This document shows positions 1 through 5,795 of a stretch of DNA of 9,791 nucleotides, piece by piece. Under the pieces are notes generated by a model. That model saw nothing but the letters and a program-made list of their open reading frames with translations, was not told the DNA's origin and searched no databases. How positions within the stretch are numbered: position 1 is the stretch's first letter; every line of letters begins with the position of its first letter. Source of the stretch: LH-M37 sp032251315 (GTDB lineage: Bacteria; Pseudomonadota; Gammaproteobacteria; SZUA-229); contig JAVVEE010000083.1 in assembly GCA_032251315.1 (NCBI GenBank), forward strand, positions 1 to 9,791, read 5' to 3'. The position numbers were made by a program, and so were the translations under genes.

Positions 1-116
1 ACCCTTCAATCAAGACGCGCTGAGAATTCATCCGTGTACGCTCGGCAGCAGCATCCCTGCTGCTGACGGTCTTGATTATGGGGTCCACTTTATCCTTTCC
101 ATGCGTTTTGTTAGTA
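1..116. repeat. Palindromic dispersed-type repeat, left copy
   Basis: Positions 33-116 reappear in reverse complement at 9715-9791. The first 45 bases (33-77) are identical to 9747-9791, and 92-116 are identical to 9715-9739. Between them the left copy has 78-91, of which 78-80 differ from the other copy and 85-91 are an extra CCACTTT. The left copy is itself palindromic: ACCCTTCAATCAAGAC at 1-16 faces GTCTTGATT and a degenerate continuation at 69-84 (13 of 16 bases paired). At its centre is a perfect 7-bp stem, GCAGCAG (45-51) and CTGCTGC (57-63), with loop CATCC. No open reading frame lies inside. It resembles a small non-coding palindromic or MITE-like repeat; the family is not recognised. 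Confidence 0.85.
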
Positions 117-176
117 TGTTGATCGGTGAAGTAGAGCTCACTGCCCGGTTTTTTGGTCAAAGATGTACTTGATTCA

Positions 177-193
177 ATTAAGCCAGACTTAAG
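177..193 (+). promoter_or_regulatory. PmrA-box-like direct repeat upstream of eptA
   Basis: The site reads ATTAAG (177-182), five bases CCAGA, then CTTAAG (188-193). The known PmrA/BasR box is YTTAAK-N5-YTTAAK, with relaxed versions in some genera that allow A at the first position. Here the second half-site is perfect and the first matches 5 of 6. The downstream half-site lies 10 bp before a good -10, the geometry used by OmpR/PhoB-class activators that replace a weak -35. Lipid A phosphoethanolamine transferase genes are classical PmrA targets. No pmrAB genes lie in this window, so the regulator is inferred. Confidence 0.55.
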
Positions 194-203
194 AACTCTC
201 CGG

Positions 204-209
204 GATAAT
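204..209 (+). promoter_or_regulatory. Candidate -10 element of the eptA promoter
   Basis: GATAAT matches the sigma70 TATAAT hexamer in 5 of 6 positions and lies 10 bp downstream of the PmrA-like box. The position where a -35 would lie (about 181-186) has no recognisable hexamer, as expected for an activator-dependent promoter. The -10 sits inside a small inverted repeat, CGGGAT (201-206) and ATCCCG (212-217). Transcription would start near 215-218, giving a leader of roughly 60 bases. Confidence 0.45.
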
Positions 210-216
210 GAATCCC

Positions 217-250
217 GTTATGGCGGGCTGGATACCCCTTTATCCATAAC
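217..250 (+). promoter_or_regulatory. Leader stem-loop ahead of eptA
   Basis: GTTATGG (217-223) pairs perfectly with CCATAAC (244-250). A short inner GGG/CCC pairing is possible inside. The structure would lie in the untranslated leader, ending about 20 bases before the AGG at 271-273 that serves as ribosome binding site. There is no following T-run, so it is not an intrinsic terminator. It may stabilise the message or affect translation; no known riboswitch class is recognised. Confidence 0.4.
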
Positions 251-279
251 AGGTAACGTATTTTTTATATAGGTAGAGT

Positions 280-1884
280 GTGAATAGTCTTTTTAAAGGG
301 TTTACTGAAATAACAGGTTCCAGGCTGATTCTTCTGGTCAGCACTTTTTTGATCGCATTTGGAAATGTGACCTTTTTTTCTAATATTGTCGGTGTTTACC
401 CGGTTAACCTGAAAAATAGCCTGTTTCTGTTGTCGTTGGTTATCGTTTTTGGCGGCGTCACTGTTCTTTTTCTATCGTTTATCTGCCATAAATATACCAT
501 CAAGTTGGTTTTGATTATCGTGCTTCTGGTCTCATCTTTGGCCAGCTATTTTATGGACAGTTATAGCCTGATCATCGATGAGGCCATGATCAGGAATGTA
601 ATCAGCACCGATACAGCTGAATCCTTAGATCTGATTTCCCTGAAAATGATTCTGTACATCGCGCTGTTAGGCGTATTGCCGTCCGTATTTGTCTACAGGA
701 TAAAAGTCACCGACAGAGGGCTCAGAAAAAATCTGCTGTCAAGAATGAAGCTGATACTGCTTACTTTGGTCTCAGTTGTTTTGGTCATCGTGATCCTGGG
801 TGATTTTTATGCATCTTTTTTTCGAGAGCATAAACCGCTGCGTTATTATTCCAATCCCACTTTTTATATTCATTCAGTGCTCAGGTACATCAATGCAGCG
901 ACGGAAGTGCATGCGCAAGCGTTAAAGATGATCGAGGATGATGTGAAAGCGCCTGCTGTAGATCCGCATAGAGAGCTGATGATTTTTGTTGTGGGTGAGA
1001 CCGCGAGGGCTGACAGGTTTTCACTTAATGGTTATCAGCGAGAAACTAACCCGCTACTCAAACAGAAACATGTAGTCAGCTTTCCCAACTTCTGGGCCTG
1101 TGGCACATCGACGGCGGTGTCTGTGCCGTGCATGTTCTCTATATTCACTCATGATGAATTCAGTCACGACAAAGCGCTGGAAACGGAAAATCTTCTTGAT
1201 GTGCTGAAACGCTCCGGCGATAACGTACTCTGGCTGGATAATAATTCCGACTCCAAGGGTGTCGCCTTGCGCGTGCCGCATCAGAATTACCGGTTGCCTG
1301 AAAATAATCCGAACTGCGATATAGAGTGCCGGGACGAAGGTATGCTTGCTCACATTCAGGAGTACATTGATGAGCACGACCAGGGCGATATTTTTATTGT
1401 GCTGCACCAGATGGGCAGCCACGGCCCGGCTTATTACAAAAGATATACCAGTGCGTTTGAGAAATTTACTCCCAGCTGCCATACCAATCAGCTGGAAGAT
1501 TGCAGCAAAGAGCAGATTGATAATACTTATGATAATGGTATTTTATATACCGATTATTTTTTAGCGAATGTCATTGATTTACTAGAGCGTAATAATGATA
1601 AATTTGAACCGGCTATGTTTTATGTCAGTGATCATGGTGAATCATTAGGTGAACATGGTCTTTATCTGCACGGCATGCCTTACTTCATAGCCCCGGAAGA
1701 GCAGTTGCATGTGCCGGCGATCATGTGGTTTGGTAAAAACTATCATGGGGTTGATGAGGCGTTTTTAGAAAAAATAAAATCCATAAAATATTCGCACGAT
1801 AATATTTTTCACACAGTGCTGGATTTTATGGAAGTAGATACCTCGATTTACAATAAATCGTTGGATATTCTGAGCGTAGATTAA
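280..1884 (+). CDS. eptA: Lipid A phosphoethanolamine transferase, EptA/MCR family
   Basis: This inner-membrane enzyme is expected to transfer phosphoethanolamine from phosphatidylethanolamine to lipid A on the periplasmic side, lowering surface charge and susceptibility to cationic peptides. The 534-residue protein has about five N-terminal membrane segments (roughly 15-36, 46-69, 74-91, 121-138, 155-177) and a periplasmic sulfatase-fold domain from about 230. Family landmarks are present: VVGETARADRFSLNGY with metal ligand E240, CGTSTAVSVPC with nucleophile T278, HQMGSHGP with H381, SDHGESLGEHG with D451 and H452, and H464. Six cysteines fall in the three close pairs that form disulfides in the family (274/284, 346/350, 400/408). 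The start is GTG with AGG six bases upstream. It stands alone behind its own promoter, facing regA. EptA/PmrC is the most likely identity, but specificity among related transferases cannot be fixed from sequence. Confidence 0.93.
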   Translation: MNSLFKGFTEITGSRLILLVSTFLIAFGNVTFFSNIVGVYPVNLKNSLFLLSLVIVFGGVTVLFLSFICHKYTIKLVLIIVLLVSSLASYFMDSYSLIIDEAMIRNVISTDTAESLDLISLKMILYIALLGVLPSVFVYRIKVTDRGLRKNLLSRMKLILLTLVSVVLVIVILGDFYASFFREHKPLRYYSNPTFYIHSVLRYINAATEVHAQALKMIEDDVKAPAVDPHRELMIFVVGETARADRFSLNGYQRETNPLLKQKHVVSFPNFWACGTSTAVSVPCMFSIFTHDEFSHDKALETENLLDVLKRSGDNVLWLDNNSDSKGVALRVPHQNYRLPENNPNCDIECRDEGMLAHIQEYIDEHDQGDIFIVLHQMGSHGPAYYKRYTSAFEKFTPSCHTNQLEDCSKEQIDNTYDNGILYTDYFLANVIDLLERNNDKFEPAMFYVSDHGESLGEHGLYLHGMPYFIAPEEQLHVPAIMWFGKNYHGVDEAFLEKIKSIKYSHDNIFHTVLDFMEVDTSIYNKSLDILSVD

Positions 1885-1940
1885 TAATTAGCAAAGCGTA
1901 GTTTTGATTATCATAGCGTAAACGGATGCATTTTTTAAAA

Positions 1941-1977
1941 GCCCCTCACCCCAGCCCTTTCTCAGCGGGAGAGGGGG
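1941..1977. repeat. REP-like GC-rich palindrome between convergent genes
   Basis: This stretch resembles the CCCCTCACCC...GAGAGGGG palindromes scattered through many proteobacterial genomes. CCCCTC (1942-1947) can pair with GAGGGG (1971-1976). An alternative nine-pair stem, 1955-1963 with 1969-1977 including two G-U pairs, closes an AGCGG loop. Read leftward it is followed by CTTTT, so it could weakly terminate regA transcription; read rightward it is followed by A's. It is the only terminator-like structure between eptA and regA. Confidence 0.6.
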
Positions 1978-2041
1978 AAAATACAAGTCAAAACCAGTGA
2001 ATGTGCAGGAATTTTTCAAACCGTAAGGTTAAATTTTTAAA

Positions 2042-2069
2042 CTGCCAACTGCCAACTGCCAACTGCAAA
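2042..2069. repeat. Tandem heptamer array (CTGCCAA x3 plus CTGCAAA)
   Basis: Three perfect CTGCCAA units (2042-2062) are followed by one variant, CTGCAAA (2063-2069). The array abuts the regA stop codon (2070-2072). The 7-bp period is not a multiple of three. It is a microsatellite-like tract that could change length by slippage but lies outside both genes. No function is evident. Confidence 0.85.
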
Positions 2070-2624
2070 CTATGTCTTAACCGGATACTTCGCCAGTTTG
2101 CGTTGCAGTGTCCGCCGGTGCATGTTGAGGCGTCTTGCTGTTTCTGAAATATTGCCGTCGCATTCGGTTAATATTTTGTGTATATGTTCCCATTCGATCT
2201 GGCCTACCGATAACGGTTTTGTTCTTACCGGTGTGTCTTTCTCGCCCTGTTCACGATCAAAGGCTTTTACAATATCATCCGCATCAGCGGGTTTCGCCAG
2301 ATAGTGTATGGCGCCCAGTTTAATGGCTTCGACCGCAGTTGATATTGAGGCGTAACCGGTGAGCACAACGATGCGGGTGTGTTCATCGAGTTGTTTTAAT
2401 TCGCTGACCATTTCCAGTCCGGATTTTCCCGGCATTCTCAAATCAATCACGGCAAATTCGGGGGGCTCTTTTCGGGCAAGTTCCAAACCATCGTCAACAT
2501 TATGTGCGGCGCTGACTGTGAAACCACGTTTGGTTAAAGCTTCAGTCAACACTTCGCAGAAAACCGTGTCATCGTCGACAATCAGCAGGCTGGGGTGATC
2601 TGTCTGTGGGGATTCAGTATTCAT
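2070..2624 (-). CDS. regA: RegA/PrrA/RoxR-family response regulator
   Basis: This is the DNA-binding partner of the upstream redox sensor kinase. Numbered from the preferred start, the 184-residue protein has a receiver domain (about 12-125) with acidic pocket D17-D19, phosphoacceptor D61 in VIDLRMPG, switch T89 and K111 in AKPAD. A linker leads to a Fis-type helix-turn-helix near 157-178, NISETARRLNMHRRTLQRKL, the nearly invariant RegA/PrrA/ActR recognition segment. An in-frame ATG at 2669 would add 15 residues inside the kinase gene. The ATG at 2624 is preferred because it forms an ATGA overlap with the regB stop and the domain begins soon after. In this family the regulator controls respiration, redox balance, carbon or nitrogen metabolism and often its own operon. 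Confidence 0.9.
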   Translation of the reverse strand: MNTESPQTDHPSLLIVDDDTVFCEVLTEALTKRGFTVSAAHNVDDGLELARKEPPEFAVIDLRMPGKSGLEMVSELKQLDEHTRIVVLTGYASISTAVEAIKLGAIHYLAKPADADDIVKAFDREQGEKDTPVRTKPLSVGQIEWEHIHKILTECDGNISETARRLNMHRRTLQRKLAKYPVKT

Positions 2625-3886
2625 GATGTCGTTACGCTTATGGTTGATAACGGTAGCTTGATCTGGCATCTGACGCCGCCACCTTCGCGGTTAAAAATAC
2701 GCACTTCGCCGCCCATGCGTTCCAGTGTGGTGTAGGTGAGAAACAGGCCCAAACCCATGCCGTCCTGTTTGGTGCTCATGATTTGTATACCGGCGATCTC
2801 TTCCAGTTCGGGTGAAATTCCCTGACCGCGATCAGAGACAGTCAGCACCAGCTCCTGCTTGCTCCACCGTGCCTGTATTTCGACCTGTTCGGGCGAGGCA
2901 TCTGCGGCGTTGTTGAAAATGTTTAACAGCGCCTGCTCCAGCGTCTGATCGACCACAATACTGGGTGCGGGTTGCGATCCCTGAAAGTCGGACTCAACGA
3001 CAATATCGTTGCGTGTTTGCTGCCAGCGTTGCAGCAGTTTTTTCAGGTAATCATCGAGTCTGGCGACGCCGCCTGAATCAGCGCGAACATCACCTGAAGC
3101 GGCCGAGATAGAGAACAGTATGGTCTTGCAGCGATCCACCTGATTCTTCAGGGTGTTGAGTTTGGTCTCCGACAGGGGTTGATCAGGCTCCATGTCTTTA
3201 AGCAAAATCGCCATGGTCGAGAGTGGCGTGCCCAGTTCATGTGCCGCACCGGCGGCCAGGGTGCCCAGTGCCAGAATGTGTTCGTGTTTCAGGTGTTTCT
3301 CGCGCAGGTCGGTAATCTTTTTGTTCTGCCGCTGCACGGTAATCGCCATGCGTGCTGTGAAGCCGGCAATGAGCAAGGCGCTGAAAATAAAGCCCAGCCA
3401 CATGCCTACAACGTGTAACTTGAAACCTTTGCCATGCATGGTGTGAGTTTCCGGGAAGGGGATATAAAAAAACAGCAGGAGTGAATAGCAGGCGATGGTT
3501 AATGCCACCATCAGCCAGGCATACCAGCCTGTCAGTGTGGCGGCGGTGAGCACTAGCGGTAACAGAAAAAGGGGCGCGAAGGGGTTGGTTGAACCGCCCG
3601 TATAGTACAGCAAAAAAGTCAAAGCCAGCACATCGAAAACCAGTTGCGCAAATAGCTCATTATCAGAAACCCGCCAGGGCATGCGCAGCCGAATCAGACT
3701 GGCAATGCTGACGATAAAAATCACGCTTAACACCAGCGTAATCGGCATCAGCGGCAGGGTTACATTCAGGTAGGCGGAGCTCAGCCACACCGCCGTAATC
3801 TCACCGCTAAGCACGATAAGCCGCAGCCAGATGATGCGCCGTAGATTGATGTGATTGCCGGGGGTGACCAGTTGCTGATTTTTCAT
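2621..3886 (-). CDS. regB: RegB/PrrB/RoxS-family redox sensor histidine kinase
   Basis: This 421-residue membrane kinase is expected to autophosphorylate in response to quinone or thiol redox state and phosphorylate the overlapping RegA. About six membrane segments occupy residues 17-178. YYTGGSTNPF includes the family's GGxxNPF quinone-binding heptapeptide (97-103). The H-box, AAGAAHELGTPLSTM, places the phosphorylated histidine at H216. C253 in QVDRCKTIL occupies the place of the redox-active cysteine of RegB. ATP-binding motifs follow: N-box LLNIFNNAADA, DRGQG (352-356) and GMGLGLF (376-382). It is first in a leftward two-gene operon and divergent from exbB. The ribosome binding site is weak. 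Homologues are called RegB, PrrB, ActS or RoxS depending on the organism. Confidence 0.92.
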   Translation of the reverse strand: MKNQQLVTPGNHINLRRIIWLRLIVLSGEITAVWLSSAYLNVTLPLMPITLVLSVIFIVSIASLIRLRMPWRVSDNELFAQLVFDVLALTFLLYYTGGSTNPFAPLFLLPLVLTAATLTGWYAWLMVALTIACYSLLLFFYIPFPETHTMHGKGFKLHVVGMWLGFIFSALLIAGFTARMAITVQRQNKKITDLREKHLKHEHILALGTLAAGAAHELGTPLSTMAILLKDMEPDQPLSETKLNTLKNQVDRCKTILFSISAASGDVRADSGGVARLDDYLKKLLQRWQQTRNDIVVESDFQGSQPAPSIVVDQTLEQALLNIFNNAADASPEQVEIQARWSKQELVLTVSDRGQGISPELEEIAGIQIMSTKQDGMGLGLFLTYTTLERMGGEVRIFNREGGGVRCQIKLPLSTISVTTS

Positions 3887-3941
3887 GGCACTATTCTACG
3901 GCCTGAGCCGCTAATCGCCAATAATTGCTCACTAATAAGGT

Positions 3942-3956
3942 GCGACAATTTGTCGC
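3942..3956. promoter_or_regulatory. Palindrome 1, candidate RegA operator
   Basis: GCGACAATTTGTCGC is a perfect 7-1-7 inverted repeat. It fits the half-site pattern GCGNC-Nx-GNCGC described for RegA/PrrA, here with a 5-base spacer. It lies about 55 bases upstream of regB and about 87 upstream of exbB, so it could serve either direction. The binding protein is inferred from the match and the adjacent regB-regA operon. Confidence 0.65.
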
Positions 3957-3971
3957 GCGACACTGTGTCGC
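3957..3971. promoter_or_regulatory. Palindrome 2, candidate RegA operator abutting palindrome 1
   Basis: GCGACACTGTGTCGC is a second perfect 7-1-7 palindrome that starts on the base after palindrome 1 ends. It shares the GCGACA...TGTCGC arms and differs at the central bases. The 15-bp centre-to-centre distance is about one and a half helical turns, so two dimers would sit on nearly opposite faces. This suggests a duplicated operator in the divergent regB/exbB control region. Confidence 0.65.
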
Positions 3972-4043
3972 ATTCTAGCGAGTGCTGAGATTGGGTAGGA
4001 TTGCAGCTCTGCCTATTCCTGTTTGTATGTGTGTAACCAAGCT

Positions 4044-4679
4044 ATGAGTGTACCCGAAATATTTAGCAAAGGTGGTCCCGTAGTCTGGATTCTACTGGCG
4101 TATTCAATGATTGCGTTGGCCATCGTGCTGGAACGTTATCTGTATTTCATCCGAATCGGAAAACTGCCCCGCTATTTTTCCGGCGAAATGGTCGACAGTC
4201 TTAAGGGTCGGGATGTGGAGTCGTTAATCAAAGACTTAAAAGGCCCTGAAGTAACAGTGCTCAGGGGATTGCTGCACGCGCACAAACAGGGCGTTAAGGA
4301 TCTAGTTAGGGTGGCGTCACGCATCGGCTCGTGGGAGTTGCAACGTATGCAAAGAGGCTTTCGTACACTGAGTCTGCTAGGCGACACCGCGCCTCTGCTA
4401 GGCTTGCTAGGCACCATAACCGGCATGATCAAGGCGTTCATGGTGATCGATCAAATGGGCGGCAAGGTTGATGCCCAGATACTTGCCGGTGGCATCTGGG
4501 AAGCCATGCTGACCACCGGGGTAGGGCTGGCAGTGGCGCTGCCTATACTGTTTCTGCTGCACGGTCTGGACGGCCGGGCAGAGCGTCATCGCCACGCCAT
4601 GCAGCACTATGCCTCCATGTTAATCGAGTCGTTGCCGCATCAAAACACCCTCTCCAGTATCGAACATGCCGAGAGCTAG
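4044..4679 (+). CDS. exbB: ExbB, proton channel subunit of the TonB system
   Basis: ExbB with ExbD forms the inner-membrane proton channel that powers TonB. The 211-residue protein has a first membrane helix near 11-36, a cytoplasmic loop, and two C-terminal helices near 115-138 and 153-175. Family residues are visible: T124 in APLLGLLGTITGM, and E153 and T158 in WEAMLTTGVGLAVALP, corresponding to E. coli T148, E176 and T181. The frame opens further upstream (TTG 4023, GTG 4029), but the ATG at 4044 begins at the usual ExbB start point; no strong Shine-Dalgarno supports any choice. It is the first gene of the rightward cluster. MotA/TolQ relatives share the fold, but the exbD-tonB context favours ExbB. 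Confidence 0.9.
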   Translation: MSVPEIFSKGGPVVWILLAYSMIALAIVLERYLYFIRIGKLPRYFSGEMVDSLKGRDVESLIKDLKGPEVTVLRGLLHAHKQGVKDLVRVASRIGSWELQRMQRGFRTLSLLGDTAPLLGLLGTITGMIKAFMVIDQMGGKVDAQILAGGIWEAMLTTGVGLAVALPILFLLHGLDGRAERHRHAMQHYASMLIESLPHQNTLSSIEHAES

Positions 4680-4691
4680 TCGGGGCCGGCT

Positions 4692-5093
4692 ATGGAAATT
4701 CAGGGTCTCACATCGCGGCACAAAACCCCCAACCTGACACCGCTGATCGATATTGTGTTTCTGTTGCTGGTTTTTTTCATGCTCACCGCGCACTTCGTGA
4801 AAGACCAGTCGCTGGACATTGTTTTGCCCGAAGCCGGCAGCGCCGAAAATCTTGAAGAGCAGGATGCACTTGAAATTGTGATTAATGACGAGGGTGAAAT
4901 ATTAATCGATGCAAAATTGATTACATCTGATGAGCTTAAAGCATCGTTGCAACAGGGATTACAGGGTCGTTCTAACAAGCAGGTGATACTGCGCGGCGAT
5001 AAAAATTCAAAACTGGATTTAACCGTGCAGGTAATGGACGCGGCGCGCAAAGCAGGTGCGGAATCACTGGATATTATTACCAGTCAGCCATGA
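4692..5093 (+). CDS. exbD: ExbD, TonB-system energising subunit
   Basis: ExbD couples proton flow through ExbB to TonB. The 133-residue protein has the family hallmark NLTPLIDIVFLLLVFFML: a single membrane helix near 15-33 with the protonatable aspartate D20 (equivalent of E. coli D25), preceded by a short cytoplasmic tail. The periplasmic domain follows. It begins 12 bases after exbB, behind a G-rich but poor ribosome binding site, and its stop overlaps the tonB start as ATGA, pointing to translational coupling. Confidence 0.93.
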   Translation: MEIQGLTSRHKTPNLTPLIDIVFLLLVFFMLTAHFVKDQSLDIVLPEAGSAENLEEQDALEIVINDEGEILIDAKLITSDELKASLQQGLQGRSNKQVILRGDKNSKLDLTVQVMDAARKAGAESLDIITSQP

Positions 5094-5743
5094 ACGTGGT
5101 TAGCCTTATTGTGGAACGTCGTGACAGCATCATTGCGCTAACGGTTTCTTTGTTACTGCATCTAATATTATTTGTGCAACTTACCGCTAACGCCAACAAC
5201 AGTCAGGCACAAGCACCACAATTATCTACCCGGGTTTCTCTAAACTTGATGCCGCCACCGCAGCAACCACCGCAGCCGGTTAAGGCTGAGCAGCCTAAAC
5301 CAAAACCAAAGCTCGAACCAAAAACAGAGCCCAAAGCAAAAGAAAAACCGCCGAAAAAAGTAGAAGCAATTAAGCCTGAACCCAAAGTGGTTCCAGAACA
5401 GGCGGTCGCCACCAAAGTTGCAGAGCAAATACAGCGCGAAACGGGCAAAGATAATGCGGCTATAAAAAAAGAATATTTAAAAAATTTACTCACTCATGTT
5501 GAAGGTAATAAATATTATCCCAGCTCAGCGCGTCGTCGTGGCATGGAAGCAAATATCGAAGTCTCTTTTATATTGTTGCGTGACGGTACCATTAGTAAAT
5601 TAAAAATCAGCGGCGGTCCGAAAATTTTACGCAATGCAGCCGAACAGGCTATCACTAAAACATTGCCATTTGAGATGCCACCATCAGAAGTTAATTGTCC
5701 ATTATCCATGAGCTATGTCATGCAATTTGAATTGCAACAATGA
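5090..5743 (+). CDS. tonB: TonB, periplasm-spanning energy transducer
   Basis: TonB carries energy from ExbBD to outer-membrane receptors. The 217-residue protein has an N-terminal anchor (about 13-31) with the SxxxH motif (S20, H24) needed for ExbBD contact. A proline/lysine-rich spacer covers about 54-105, and the C-terminal domain about 130-217 has the YP motif at Y143-P144 and a sequence ending MSYVMQFELQQ. The length is near that of typical TonB. The 3' part is more AT-rich than exbB. Start and stop contexts show coupling to exbD and a 52-base gap to the receptor. Confidence 0.93.
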   Translation: MNVVSLIVERRDSIIALTVSLLLHLILFVQLTANANNSQAQAPQLSTRVSLNLMPPPQQPPQPVKAEQPKPKPKLEPKTEPKAKEKPPKKVEAIKPEPKVVPEQAVATKVAEQIQRETGKDNAAIKKEYLKNLLTHVEGNKYYPSSARRRGMEANIEVSFILLRDGTISKLKISGGPKILRNAAEQAITKTLPFEMPPSEVNCPLSMSYVMQFELQQ

Positions 5744-5795
5744 TTAAATATTTCTTTTAAAAACATTAATTAAAATAATAATGAGGAAGAGAGTC

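Noticed and set aside
92..116. Possible integron attC site (GCGTTTTGTTAG and its mirror CTAACAAAACGC at the right end).
   Set aside because: The sequences do not match RYYYAAC or GTTRRRY cores, each repeat copy contains only one such end, and there is no integrase or cassette array.
1054..1482. A 142-codon open frame on the minus strand inside eptA.
   Set aside because: It is antisense to the conserved catalytic region of EptA, has no recognisable motif, and is best explained as a shadow frame.
2042..2069. Short tandem repeat as a CRISPR array.
   Set aside because: Units are 7 bp with no spacers and there are no cas genes.
2625..2669. Upstream ATG extending regA by 15 residues.
   Set aside because: It would place the start well inside regB; the ATGA junction and receiver domain boundary favour 2624.
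5744..5795. Fur box or PmrA box ahead of the receptor gene.
   Set aside because: The gap is AT-rich, so partial matches are expected by chance; no convincing full site is present.
5781..5795. Receptor start at the first ATG (5781).
   Set aside because: It would place the good AGGAAGAG ribosome binding site inside the gene and add MRKRV before an otherwise normal signal peptide.
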